A stretch of DNA of 64,000 nt from Cyclobacteriaceae bacterium (lineage in GTDB: Bacteria; Bacteroidota; Bacteroidia; Cytophagales; Cyclobacteriaceae). The notes below the pieces were generated by a model. That model did not search any database. It was not told the DNA's origin and saw only the letters and a list, made by a program, of their open reading frames with translations. Both the position numbers and the translations under genes were made by a program. Location of the stretch: assembly GCA_016787725.1 (NCBI GenBank), contig JAEUTZ010000016.1, forward strand, positions 124,001 through 188,000. The letters are read 5' to 3'. Of this stretch, positions 9,311-17,901 are shown piece after piece (within the stretch, counting starts at the first letter, position 1; every line of letters starts with the position of its first letter).

Positions 9311-11524
9311 TTACAAACTCTTAAACAATTTTTGGTACTCCGGATTGCTAGGCTGTAACCTGCGAAGCACGTCAGCATGCTTCATGGCTTTCTGAGGAAC
9401 ATTCTGACCTATGTAAAAGAGGGCCAGCGCGTAATTGATATTCAATGCAAGCGGATCCAATGAATATCCTCTTAATAAAATTTGTTCAGCCTCATTTAGT
9501 TTTCCCTGTTGCTGCAATAACAGTCCGTAGTTGTAGTAGAGATTTGAATTTTGAGAACCCAAACGAATGGCTTTTGTAAAATTTTCTGTCGAGGCTGCCA
9601 TGTTCCCCAACTCATACTGGAGCAACGCCAGGTTGTAAAAGATGCGATCGTTCTTCGGATCGATTGCGGCTGCCTCCATCAAGGTAGCAAGGGCCTCATC
9701 ATTTTTTCCAACACTGTTATAAGCCGCGGAGAGATTGAGGCGGGCATAATTCATCAGGCTGTCTTTCTCCAGGCCGCGAATGTAACTCACGATAGCCGAG
9801 AGATGATCATTTTCCTGCAGCTGATAATCGGCAAGCATGACATTGCCCACAGCGAAATCGGTTTGATATTGCAGGTATCTTTTATTTTCAAGATCCGCAG
9901 CCTGGTAAGCGGCACGGGCGGCAGACGGAATAGCTTCTGTAGGCAACCCATGGAATAGATCGGCAGCCGCAATCCGCACGGCCCGTACCGGATCACGGAA
10001 GCTGGGTATCGCCTGCTGAATCCAGAATTCCGGGGAAAAATTTTCCAATCCCCGCAACGCATGATAACGTACCAGCGGTTTATTATCCTGCAAGGATGCG
10101 AGCAATCCCTTCAAACTACCTTGTGACTGGATGCTGCTCATATAGTAGACGGCTGTGGCGCGGGCAATTTCCGGTTGCGTTGTGTCAGCCAACAATTTCA
10201 AGAGATGCGATTCACTTTTATCAGTCAACTGACTGCCGGGAAGTAAATCATCTGAAAAATGATATCCTCGTTTCGGGCCATACCATTTTTCGATAGCCTT
10301 GGCCGCCCACTCATTGGATTTTTTCTGATGACAGCTTGCACAGGTATTGGGTGTTCCGAATGTGACCGATTGATCCGGCCTCGGAATCCGGAAGCTATGA
10401 TCCCTGCGCTGGTCGTTGCCCATGTAGGTTCGCTCGGGCATATGACAACTGATGCATTGGGATCCTGCTGTGTTAACCTTGTGAAAGTGATGCTGTTCTG
10501 TATCGTACTTGGGTTCATGACAACTCATGCACAAGGCATTGCCTTGAAGCTTCAATTCGCCCGAGTGGGGGCTATGGCAACTGCTGCATCGAACCTGATG
10601 ATGAAACATTTTACTTTGTGTGAAGGAACTGTATTCATAATCTTCTTCACGGATTTGTCCATCTGCATAATAGTATTCGTGACTAATGATTTGCGGGATC
10701 AGATCGTCCAGGATTTCAGAAGTATTCATAAATTTTTGAGCAATGTCCGACTTGCGGGCATGGCAAGGAGCACAGGTATTGAGTTGAAGTTGGGGATTCA
10801 CACTTTTACCGTAGTATAAAGCAGCATTCTCAACCCGCATGCCCCCATCATATTTATCCGAATTGATAAAATCGATGTGTTTGCTGCCGGCACCGTGGCA
10901 GGCTTCGCAACCTGTGTTTACCTCGGTCCAGGTAGTGGCATAGGTATCGGAGCTGAATTGATAATTCTTTTGAAGGTTCGTGGAATGACACGAAGCACAC
11001 ATGGTATTCCAGTTTTGTGCGTTGCCCGTCCAGTGCAGCCAATCGCGATAATGAATATTATCACCGGCATATTGATGAAACCATTTCTGTTCGCGTGAAT
11101 CCCAGCTAACCCGGGTTGCTTGCAAACGCCCACCCGGAAAGGCAATCAGATATTGCTGCAAGGGATAATAACCAAACGTATACACCACTTCGTAGTCCTG
11201 GTTCTGGCCGTCATCACCTTGCGTGTTGATGATGAATTTGCCTTCGCGCTTAAAAAATTTTGAAGTAACACCATCGGCCGTAAAGGTGGTGTTGTTGAAA
11301 TTACCCAACACGGTAGAGTCGTGAGCATGCTGCATGGCACGGAAATGATCCGAACGTTGCCAGTCGGAAAATTCTTTTTGATGACAGGACTGGCACGCGG
11401 CACTTCCCACATAGGCAGGCTCAGCAACGGGAGTTACTACACGATCATTCTTATTGTCAACGCTACAACCAAAGAGGGTCAACCAAATGAATCCAATGAA
11501 TCCTATCGTGCCTGAGTTTTGCAT
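9311..11524 (-). CDS. Octaheme c-type cytochrome lipoprotein with C-terminal TPRs
   Basis: This is a 737-residue protein with a lipobox-like LTLFGC (Cys20) and eight CxxCH heme-binding motifs: CQSCH, CASCH, CEACH, CAPCH, CSSCH, CMSCH, CISCH and CASCH. All lie in the first ~400 residues. A HEAT-like stretch around 480-540 (KPLVRYHALRGLENF, DPVRAVRIAAADLF) comes next. Three or more TPR units fill the C-terminus (NARLNLSAAYNSVGKNDEALATL, IFYNLALLQYELGNMAAST, LYYNYGLLLQQQGKLNEAE). The heme domain resembles the cytochrome c554/octaheme group, involved in extracytoplasmic electron transfer or nitrogen/sulfur oxyanion chemistry. The TPR part suggests docking to partners. The electron donor and acceptor are not evident from neighbours. 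Confidence 0.88.
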   Translation of the reverse strand: MQNSGTIGFIGFIWLTLFGCSVDNKNDRVVTPVAEPAYVGSAACQSCHQKEFSDWQRSDHFRAMQHAHDSTVLGNFNNTTFTADGVTSKFFKREGKFIINTQGDDGQNQDYEVVYTFGYYPLQQYLIAFPGGRLQATRVSWDSREQKWFHQYAGDNIHYRDWLHWTGNAQNWNTMCASCHSTNLQKNYQFSSDTYATTWTEVNTGCEACHGAGSKHIDFINSDKYDGGMRVENAALYYGKSVNPQLQLNTCAPCHARKSDIAQKFMNTSEILDDLIPQIISHEYYYADGQIREEDYEYSSFTQSKMFHHQVRCSSCHSPHSGELKLQGNALCMSCHEPKYDTEQHHFHKVNTAGSQCISCHMPERTYMGNDQRRDHSFRIPRPDQSVTFGTPNTCASCHQKKSNEWAAKAIEKWYGPKRGYHFSDDLLPGSQLTDKSESHLLKLLADTTQPEIARATAVYYMSSIQSQGSLKGLLASLQDNKPLVRYHALRGLENFSPEFWIQQAIPSFRDPVRAVRIAAADLFHGLPTEAIPSAARAAYQAADLENKRYLQYQTDFAVGNVMLADYQLQENDHLSAIVSYIRGLEKDSLMNYARLNLSAAYNSVGKNDEALATLMEAAAIDPKNDRIFYNLALLQYELGNMAASTENFTKAIRLGSQNSNLYYNYGLLLQQQGKLNEAEQILLRGYSLDPLALNINYALALFYIGQNVPQKAMKHADVLRRLQPSNPEYQKLFKSL

Positions 11525-11778
11525 GCATTAAAATGGTTAACCAATGTTTGGGGTACCCCAATCAACTGTTGTTGTGCCCGCAGTCGCAGGCGAATAACTT
11601 TATCCCAGTTTATGGTAAGGGTGCCGGCATCATCCGTTTTGTAGTCGAGCACGCCAAACTCCATTTTTTTGATTTCCCGGGTAATCACATTCCCATTTCG
11701 GAAATAAAGCAGGAAGGTTCGTAGTACCCAGGCCGCAAGGGTATTTCCGATCAAGCATACGAAGAGCCACGGCTTCAT
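11503..11778 (-). pseudogene. Truncated remnant of a DUF481-type outer-membrane protein gene
   Basis: A 91-codon frame begins with a hydrophobic leader (MKPWLFVCLIGNTLAAW). It then carries the segment FRNGNVITREIKKMEFG and KTDDAGTLTINWDKVIRL. That segment is the usual start of DUF481 beta-barrel proteins of Bacteroidota, which normally continue for over 200 more residues. Here the similarity stops at DKVIRL and the frame runs into unrelated sequence, overlapping the cytochrome gene start by 22 bp. I read it as a 5' fragment left by a deletion; a functional small protein is possible. It begins 6 bp after the DUF4239 stop. Confidence 0.55.
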
Positions 11779-11784
11779 TGAAGA

Positions 11785-12570
11785 TTAGTTAAAGTGGTCG
11801 CGAAGGTCAATGATTCGTTGATTGGGTTTATCCATATCAATCAAGCCACTCCGGGGCCGATCCAGGTCAATGATCGTAAATACAGTAGTCGAAAGCATCA
11901 GGGCAAAGCCAATCACCACCACCCAGTCAAACTTATTTTTTCGATCGTAGCCCAATAAAAAAGAGGAGGTTAAGCACAGCACAAAGAGAAAATACATGAT
12001 GGAATCAGGAATCGTGGCTTCACCGGCAGCCCTGCGGGTGGTCGTGATATCCATCATCGCATTTAAGGCAGGAATCAGTTCTGAGGTTTTGGTCAGGATG
12101 GGCTCTTTGCGGGCAAAGTCGGTACTCATTGCCCATAAGTGGGCGCTGATTTCATTTCCGCGAACCATCGCGGCATACGCTTTTTCCAAATCCATATCGG
12201 CTTTATAGAATTCAATGCGAGCTTCGACATATTCCTTCAAATAACTCCGCATTCGTTGACGAACACTATCCGGAAAAAAATCAGTGCGAAGAATGACGGT
12301 TCCAATATCATTTGCTTCTTCAATAATCAATTCTCTACGGGTATCGTACCGCGAATTCGACATACCAAACGAAAAAGCCAATAACAGGGCTAATAATCCG
12401 AGCAGGGTTCCATTGATGGCGCCCAGGTCTTCCAGCGTTTGATTTTCGCGATGACGGATAACCCGCAATCGTAGTCGATATCCTAAAATGTAGCATGTGA
12501 TTAATAGAATAAAGAGTACAACGGCCACCAGCAAAGTAGAGGTCGTTTGAAGAAAAGTTAGTTCAGGCAT
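11785..12570 (-). CDS. DUF4239 (bestrophin-like) membrane protein
   Basis: This is a 261-residue integral membrane protein with two N-terminal hydrophobic segments (STLLVAVVLFILLITCYILGY; TLLGLLALLLAFSFGMS) and two C-terminal ones (SIMYFLFVLCLTSSFLLGY; WVVVIGFALMLSTTVF). A helical soluble middle (~70-180) lies between them. This topology and the motifs GAINGTLLGLLALLLAFSFGMS and SRYDTRRELIIEEANDIGT are those of the DUF4239 family, described as bestrophin-like. A channel role is possible but not shown. An A-rich tract and terminator of the upstream gene lie just before it. Confidence 0.8.
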   Translation of the reverse strand: MPELTFLQTTSTLLVAVVLFILLITCYILGYRLRLRVIRHRENQTLEDLGAINGTLLGLLALLLAFSFGMSNSRYDTRRELIIEEANDIGTVILRTDFFPDSVRQRMRSYLKEYVEARIEFYKADMDLEKAYAAMVRGNEISAHLWAMSTDFARKEPILTKTSELIPALNAMMDITTTRRAAGEATIPDSIMYFLFVLCLTSSFLLGYDRKNKFDWVVVIGFALMLSTTVFTIIDLDRPRSGLIDMDKPNQRIIDLRDHFN

Positions 12571-12632
12571 TTTTATACATTCCTATACATTTCAAGATAG
12601 CCATCTTTACCGAGAGCATATCGTTCAACTCG

Positions 12633-12661
12633 CAAAAAAAAAGCCCGATCACCGGGCTTTT
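12633..12661 (-). terminator. Intrinsic terminator after the DUF4136 lipoprotein gene
   Basis: A strong hairpin (AAGCCCG / CGGGCTT, small loop) is followed on the minus strand by eight or more T residues. It lies 19 bp beyond the stop of the 12680-13219 gene. Confidence 0.88.
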
Positions 12662-12679
12662 CAGGTAACCATACTGCCT

Positions 12680-13219
12680 TTATTTAGGCGGGTACTTCAG
12701 GAAGATTTGCTGCACGGCATAGTTGATATTCTTTTCACGCTTATCAGCATTGGCATCTTCATCAATTGTTTTGGTAGCCCGGCCCTGCCACACAATTTTT
12801 TCAGTCGTCATGTCTACCAGGTTAATGAACAATGTTCCATCGATGTATTCGTTATAGTTCACCTGGGTAGTTGAAAACCCACCGCCATACCGGTAGCGGC
12901 CATAGTATCCGTACCCACCCGGTCCGGTGGTAGTAGCGGTAGCTTCGGTACGTTTTTCTGCCTTCACATGAATGTCGATTAGGACATCCGGATTTTCGGA
13001 TTTTGTGAAACCTTTCTTTGCCATTTCGGTATCCACGGCATTCAACACCCGTGTTCTGTTTAAATCACCCACGGGTAACTTTTGGGCATCTTCGCTATAC
13101 GCATACGTCTTATACTTGGAAAAATCGCCTTGCTTGTCATAATCGTACGATACTTTTAGCGAACTGCAAGAGGCCAACAGAAAGGGCACGGCAAGAAGTA
13201 TATACCTTTTCATACTCAT
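12680..13219 (-). CDS. DUF4136 lipoprotein
   Basis: This is a 179-residue protein with a lipoprotein signal (MKRYILLAVPFLLASC, lipidated Cys about residue 18). Either of two Met codons six bases apart could start it. The mature sequence SYDYDKQGDFSKYKTYAY, followed by NPDVLIDIHVKAEKRTE and GTLFINLVDMTTEKIVWQGRA, is the DUF4136 pattern. A Gly/Tyr-rich linker (GPGGYGYYGRYRYGGG) sits in the middle. The function is unknown. A second DUF4136 lipoprotein lies at 14788, on the far side of a beta-barrel gene. Confidence 0.88.
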   Translation of the reverse strand: MSMKRYILLAVPFLLASCSSLKVSYDYDKQGDFSKYKTYAYSEDAQKLPVGDLNRTRVLNAVDTEMAKKGFTKSENPDVLIDIHVKAEKRTEATATTTGPGGYGYYGRYRYGGGFSTTQVNYNEYIDGTLFINLVDMTTEKIVWQGRATKTIDEDANADKREKNINYAVQQIFLKYPPK

Positions 13220-13409
13220 TTTTGAAATGTTTGATACGCAAGGTAGGTATTGGCGGATAAATTAAAAATGAGATCCTCATAGTATTTAGACGGGCAAGTC
13301 TATTCCACGGCAACCAAATAATTATTGTTTGGCCAGGTTGGATAAATGATTCATGAATTAAAGCCAGGGAACAACAATCCGATTCGTTAATTTAAGATAT
13401 TTACAAACT

Positions 13410-14702
13410 GTGTCTGGTACTACCTTGAGATCGCATACATTGTTTCTCTTACTGGTTTTCATGATTCCGGTGGGCCTGGCGGCTCAAGAACCGGAGGCCC
13501 TTGAAACTGATACTGCCTGTGTTCAACAGGACCTTTCTGACGTAGTGCGGGACTTATTAAATAAGCCCCCAAAAGTTAAAGCGAACAATGCTGGTTCTTT
13601 GTTACTGCTTCCCATTATTGGTGCCAACCCGGCTACTGGATTTATGGTTGGGGTTGGCGGTCAGTATGCCTTCAAAATGCCGGAGAGTACACTCTACTCA
13701 TTTTTGTCGGGTAGCGTTCAATACACCACCAAGAACCAGTTTATCTTCATGTTAAAGAATAATATTTATTCACGCCATAATAGAATCTTTTACAGTGGCG
13801 ATTGGCGGTACCTGATTTTTTCCCAATCTACCTATGGACTCGGTACCACCGCTCCGGAGGGTGGCATTCTGGATGTACAGTATAACCTGGGCGGTCTTGA
13901 AACAGAAAATGATTCGTTAGCTCAACCCATGGAGTTCAATTTTGCTCGGCTGCATCAATCCATGGGCTTCAAGGTAATGCCCGGCATGTATTTGGGTTTT
14001 GGGTATCAATTTGATTCCTACCTTAAAATTGTTGATGAGAAACTGAAGCTTACCCCCGGTGATACGCTCCTCACCAGTCATTATGCTTACAATACGTATT
14101 ATGGGTTTGAAACCGATAAGTACTTCAGCTCTGCGATCCATGCCAGGGTTGTAATGGATACCCGCGACAACATGATTAATGCCTACAAAGGATACTATTT
14201 TTCATTGAGTTGGCGGGGTGCTTTCGAATTTATGGGCAACCGGGTAAACTCCAACATGGTTCAGGTAGAGTGGCGGAGTTTTCATGGGGTGTCCAGGAAG
14301 AATCCGGCACACCTGATTTCGTTTTGGTTTTTGGGTGATTTTTCTGGTCCGGGAGATTTACCCTACATGATTTTGCCAGCCACAGCCTACGACCAGCGAG
14401 GCCGCAGTGCCCGGGGCTATACACAGGGCCGCTTCCGCGGAAATAACCTGGCCTATGGCGAAGCGGAATATCGGTTTCCGATTTCACCGTGTAGTGGCAT
14501 ACTTGGCGGAGTTTTATTTGTGAATGCCACTACGGCCAGTAACCCGCTGCTCTCGTTGAAACTGTTCGAATCCGTTAAGCCCAGTTATGGTGTTGGCCTG
14601 CGGGTAATGGTCGACAAGCAGTCGCGCACCAACCTGGCCATCGACTTTGGGTTTGGCGACAAATCAAATGGCTTTTATCTGGCGGCTTCAGAGACATTTT
14701 GA
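13410..14702 (+). CDS. BamA/TamA-like (D15) outer-membrane barrel protein
   Basis: This is a 430-residue protein whose frame starts at GTG; the next ATG would cut into the signal peptide (LFLLLVFMIPVGLAAQ). After ~55 residues comes LLPIIGANPATGFMVGVGGQYAF, then continuous beta strands and a C-terminal region with DQRGRSARGYTQGRFRGNNLAYGEAEYRF. The RG-F/Y-G and GEAEYRF signatures are typical of the surface-antigen (D15) barrel shared by BamA/TamA and patatin-linked barrels. There are no POTRA repeats, so it is not BamA itself. The protein ends in Phe, as expected for barrel insertion. It is probably an outer-membrane protein of unknown cargo. Confidence 0.8.
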   Translation: MSGTTLRSHTLFLLLVFMIPVGLAAQEPEALETDTACVQQDLSDVVRDLLNKPPKVKANNAGSLLLLPIIGANPATGFMVGVGGQYAFKMPESTLYSFLSGSVQYTTKNQFIFMLKNNIYSRHNRIFYSGDWRYLIFSQSTYGLGTTAPEGGILDVQYNLGGLETENDSLAQPMEFNFARLHQSMGFKVMPGMYLGFGYQFDSYLKIVDEKLKLTPGDTLLTSHYAYNTYYGFETDKYFSSAIHARVVMDTRDNMINAYKGYYFSLSWRGAFEFMGNRVNSNMVQVEWRSFHGVSRKNPAHLISFWFLGDFSGPGDLPYMILPATAYDQRGRSARGYTQGRFRGNNLAYGEAEYRFPISPCSGILGGVLFVNATTASNPLLSLKLFESVKPSYGVGLRVMVDKQSRTNLAIDFGFGDKSNGFYLAASETF

Positions 14703-14787
14703 AACTTCCCCAGTAAAAAGGGTGTGGCGCTGTAGGAGTATTTGTGCAATTTTGTGTACCATCAAGTGTTGAATAAATTAATCCTCT

Positions 14788-15324
14788 ATGAAAAAGTTAA
14801 GTGTACTCATTATTCTGATCGCGCTCGGTTGTAGTTCTGTAAACATCAAAGGCGTTGATAAAGCCGAGAGCTTCTCCATTTCAAAGTATAAGACCTTTAG
14901 TTTTTATGAAGTAAATACCGGGGGGGATGCCATCGGACCCAATCATCAGGAAAACCTGAAGTTGATCAAAGAAGCCATTGTGAAAGAGATGGGTGTGAAA
15001 GGACTGACCTTAACAGGTGATAATCCAGATCTGTTGGTGAACATTGGCATTGTCGTGACGTCCGAGGTTCAGACCCGTGAGACCAGTTTTGCCAACCCGG
15101 CCGATCGCCAGGTATATATGGGCCAACGAAGCTATTCCTGGCAATCGCAGGAAGTGGAAGTGGGCACGTATCGGCAGGGGACGGTAACGGTGCACCTGGT
15201 TGACCGGGCTGCCAACGAGTTGGTATGGATGGGTTCGGCCGATAGTGTGCTACCCGAAAAGCAAAAAAATATTCCGGCTTTGATTACAGAGGGGATGCAG
15301 AAGTTGTTTGAGAAGGTGAATTAA
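14788..15324 (+). CDS. DUF4136 lipoprotein (second copy in window)
   Basis: This is a 178-residue lipoprotein: MKKLSVLIILIALGC gives lipidated Cys15. DUF4136 features include SISKYKTFSFYEV, NPDLLVNIGIVVTSEV and GTVTVHLVDRAANELVWMGSADSVL, matching in order those of the lipoprotein at 12680-13219 though the two are clearly diverged. It lies 85 bp downstream of the D15-type barrel gene on the same strand. The paired lipoproteins and barrel might act together in the outer membrane, but this is only inference from position. Confidence 0.87.
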   Translation: MKKLSVLIILIALGCSSVNIKGVDKAESFSISKYKTFSFYEVNTGGDAIGPNHQENLKLIKEAIVKEMGVKGLTLTGDNPDLLVNIGIVVTSEVQTRETSFANPADRQVYMGQRSYSWQSQEVEVGTYRQGTVTVHLVDRAANELVWMGSADSVLPEKQKNIPALITEGMQKLFEKVN

Positions 15325-15453
15325 GTAATCTCAATTCGGAAAGGCCTGTACCGGGAGCTCGAACCTGTGTCCGCCAACTGGCGGATAAGAGCCCAACAAG
15401 CACCAACTTCTAAAACAAAAAAGGCTTCCATTTCTGAAAGCCTTTCATCTAAG

Positions 15454-15521
15454 TAGCGGGGACAGGACTCGAACCTGTGTCCGCCAACTGGCGGATAAGA
15501 GCCCAACAAGAACCAACTTCT
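15454..15521 (-). pseudogene. Initiator-tRNA relic with palindrome in the anticodon arm
   Basis: On the minus strand this copy keeps AGTTGGT (D loop), TTGGGCTC (5' side of anticodon arm), and an intact T arm and acceptor 3' strand. The anticodon region reads CTCTTAT instead of CTCATAA and runs into TCCGCCAGTTGGCGGA, and the 5' acceptor strand is gone. It cannot fold as a standard tRNA. A similar, more eroded copy lies at about 15351-15411. Confidence 0.65.
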
Positions 15522-15523
15522 AA

Positions 15524-15555
15524 AATAAAAAAGGCTTCCATTTCTGAAAGCCTTT
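15524..15555 (-). terminator. Terminator of the initiator tRNA gene
   Basis: An 8-bp stem (AAAGCCTT / AAAGGCTT sense depending on strand, 10-base loop) is followed by six T residues on the minus strand, starting 9 bp after the tRNA 3' end. An almost identical copy lies 110 bp further on (15411-15445). Confidence 0.8.
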
Positions 15556-15563
15556 CATCTAAG

Positions 15564-15636
<73 letters not shown>

Positions 15637-15740
15637 ATTTGGGTCACAAAAGTAGACCCATCTTGGTTAAAAACCAAATACCCCATCCTGAATCTGACGA
15701 AACTCCGCCTTTTTGTATCTTGAATTTTTTACAAAAAACA

Positions 15741-16781
15741 ATGATTGTTGATTTACGAAGCGACACCGTAACAAAACCTACTTCGGGTATGCACCAGGCA
15801 ATCCTGGCGGCAGAGGTGGGGGATGATGTATTTGGGGAGGATCCCAGTGTAAAAATGCTGGAAGAAAAATCCGCTGCTATCCTGGGTATGGAGGCGGGCA
15901 TCTTTTGCCCATCCGGCACCATGACCAACCAGATTGGCATAAAAGTTCTAACTCAGCCCTATCAGGAAGTAATCTGTTACAAAGGATCGCATATCTATAA
16001 ATATGAAGGGGGTGGGTTGGCAGGGAATAGTCTTGTGAGTGTGCGATTGCTGGAGGGCGATCGGGGGCGGATTTCGGTACCGGAGATTGAACTCAATATT
16101 AATAATGGGCAAGATGCACATCAACCAATTTCATCGGTAGTGGCAGTAGAAAACACCGTGGTACGGGAGGCTGGAAGTTTTTATCGTCTGGACCAAATTC
16201 AAGCGATCAGTGGCTTTGCCCGAAGCAAGGGATTAAAAATGCACCTGGATGGGGCCCGGCTCTTCAATGCGCTGACCGAGACCGGAGACAAATCAACCGA
16301 CTATGGGAAGTACTTCGATACGATTTCTATCTGTTTGTCAAAAGGACTTGGTGCTCCGGTAGGTTCGGTATTGGTGTGCAAAAAAGAGTATGAGTCCAGT
16401 GCCCGAAGAATGCGCAAAGCATTTGGCGGAGGCATGCGACAAGCGGGTTTTTTAGCAGCTGCCGGAATCTACGCTTTGGATCACCACATTACCCGGCTAA
16501 AGGAGGATCATGTTCGAGCGCGGGTATTGGGAAAAACACTCGCCACACTCCCATGGGTTAAGTCAGTCATGCCGGTGGATACCAACATTGTGATCTTTAC
16601 AGTAGGGGATGCAATCACACCCGAACAAGTTTTAGCGAAGTGGGCCGAGCACCAGATTAAAGCGATAAAGTTTGGTCCGAAAGAAATTCGATTGGTAACC
16701 CACCTCGACTTTGATGATCGCATGCTGGAGAAAACGATAGAGGTCTTTAAAAATTTTCTTTTTAACACATGGATGAGTTAG
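15741..16781 (+). CDS. ltaE: Low-specificity L-threonine aldolase
   Basis: This is a 346-residue PLP enzyme of the beta-eliminating lyase group, which cleaves threonine or allo-threonine to glycine and acetaldehyde. The start MIVDLRSDTVTKPT is the canonical N-terminus; longer upstream frames run through the tRNA gene and are rejected. Visible motifs are GDDVFGEDPSV, CPSGTMTNQ, LDGARLFNA (Asp holding the pyridine nitrogen) and LSKGLGAPVGS, with the PLP lysine at 201. The stop overlaps the start of the next gene by 13 bp, so the two are translationally linked. It is cytosolic, in glycine/threonine metabolism. Confidence 0.95.
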   Translation: MIVDLRSDTVTKPTSGMHQAILAAEVGDDVFGEDPSVKMLEEKSAAILGMEAGIFCPSGTMTNQIGIKVLTQPYQEVICYKGSHIYKYEGGGLAGNSLVSVRLLEGDRGRISVPEIELNINNGQDAHQPISSVVAVENTVVREAGSFYRLDQIQAISGFARSKGLKMHLDGARLFNALTETGDKSTDYGKYFDTISICLSKGLGAPVGSVLVCKKEYESSARRMRKAFGGGMRQAGFLAAAGIYALDHHITRLKEDHVRARVLGKTLATLPWVKSVMPVDTNIVIFTVGDAITPEQVLAKWAEHQIKAIKFGPKEIRLVTHLDFDDRMLEKTIEVFKNFLFNTWMS

Positions 16782-17899
16782 GTAAATCGTTTCCGGCTGC
16801 GGAGGGCATGATCGATGCAGAACAGGGCACGAAGAAAACCCACGTCAATGAGTTTTGCCTGAATTGCGGCACTCCGTTGCTGGATCAATACTGTCATCAT
16901 TGCGGTCAAAAAGATATTCCGCGCAGGCAAACCATGCGCGAGCTGATTGAAAATTTCATCGGTTCCTTTTACAGCTTTGAATCCAAGTTCTTTCGCACCG
17001 TTCGCTATCTCCTTTTCAAACCTGGCTTTTTACCGAAAGAATACACAACTGGCAAGCGCGAAAGTTATTACCACCCAGCGCGGGCTTATGTTTTTATCAG
17101 CTTCGTATTTTTTCTACTTCTGTTTTCCTTACCGGATGGCGAGAAAGAAACAAATCAGACCATGACGGAGCAAGATAAAGTAGAATTTAAGCAGGGGATG
17201 CGTGGCATGCGCGAAGGTCTCTTGAAGTCGGGGCTGGATACCGCCATAGTAGACTCTATCTATCGGGCGTCAACACTACCGGAAACAGCAAATCAACAAA
17301 TTACACAGGATGGAAATTGGGTTAAAAAGAAGAAGGGTAATATGGGATTTAGTTTGACGGAGACTGAATATGCGTCTGTTGCCCAGTACGACTCCATACA
17401 AAGCACCCTGCCTGAATCAGAGCGCGATGGCTGGTTTTTGCGAAGATTAAACATCCGCAGCATTGAGTTAAACCAAAAGTACAGTGGCGATGATGCCAGG
17501 AAACGCTTTGGCGCTGATTTCGGGCAGGCCTTTCTCGACAATTTTTCAAAGGTTTTGTTTTATTTGCTACCCATCTTCGCCTTACTGTTGAAGATGCTCT
17601 ACTTCCGCAGAGATTTTTTTTATTCCGAGCACCTGGTGTTTACCATTTACTACTATAACTTCTTTTACCTGGCAGCTACTCTTTATTTGCTGGTTGATTA
17701 CATACCGTGGATCGGTGGCCTGCTTACGACAGTCATTATTATCTGGATGTTGATTTACCTGCCGTTAGCCATGAAGCGCATGTATGAGCAAAGCTGGCGA
17801 AAGACCATTTTCAAGTATTTCCTGTTTGCTTTTACTTTTTCATTTTGTTTGTTGTTAGGCGTAACAACCAATATTCTGATTATTCTGTTTTACCTGTGA
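16769..17899 (+). CDS. DUF3667 membrane protein with N-terminal zinc ribbon
   Basis: This is a 376-residue protein. Residues ~30-48 hold two CxxC pairs (CLNCGTPLLDQYCHHCG), a zinc-ribbon-like knuckle. Then comes IENFIGSFYSFESKFFRTVRYLLFKPGFLPKEYTTGKRESYYHPARAYVFISFVFFLLL, the signature of DUF3667. A first membrane segment lies near residue 115 and several more in the last 120 residues (about five in total), with a charged central loop. The function is unknown. It overlaps ltaE by 13 bp and is followed after 2 bp by rarA, so all three look like one transcription unit. Confidence 0.87.
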   Translation: MDELGKSFPAAEGMIDAEQGTKKTHVNEFCLNCGTPLLDQYCHHCGQKDIPRRQTMRELIENFIGSFYSFESKFFRTVRYLLFKPGFLPKEYTTGKRESYYHPARAYVFISFVFFLLLFSLPDGEKETNQTMTEQDKVEFKQGMRGMREGLLKSGLDTAIVDSIYRASTLPETANQQITQDGNWVKKKKGNMGFSLTETEYASVAQYDSIQSTLPESERDGWFLRRLNIRSIELNQKYSGDDARKRFGADFGQAFLDNFSKVLFYLLPIFALLLKMLYFRRDFFYSEHLVFTIYYYNFFYLAATLYLLVDYIPWIGGLLTTVIIIWMLIYLPLAMKRMYEQSWRKTIFKYFLFAFTFSFCLLLGVTTNILIILFYL

Positions 17900-17901
17900 T
17901 C

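Noticed and set aside
15321-15509. Minus-strand 62-codon frame
   Set aside because: It lies entirely within the tRNA-derived repeats and its sequence is a translation of tRNA and terminator parts.
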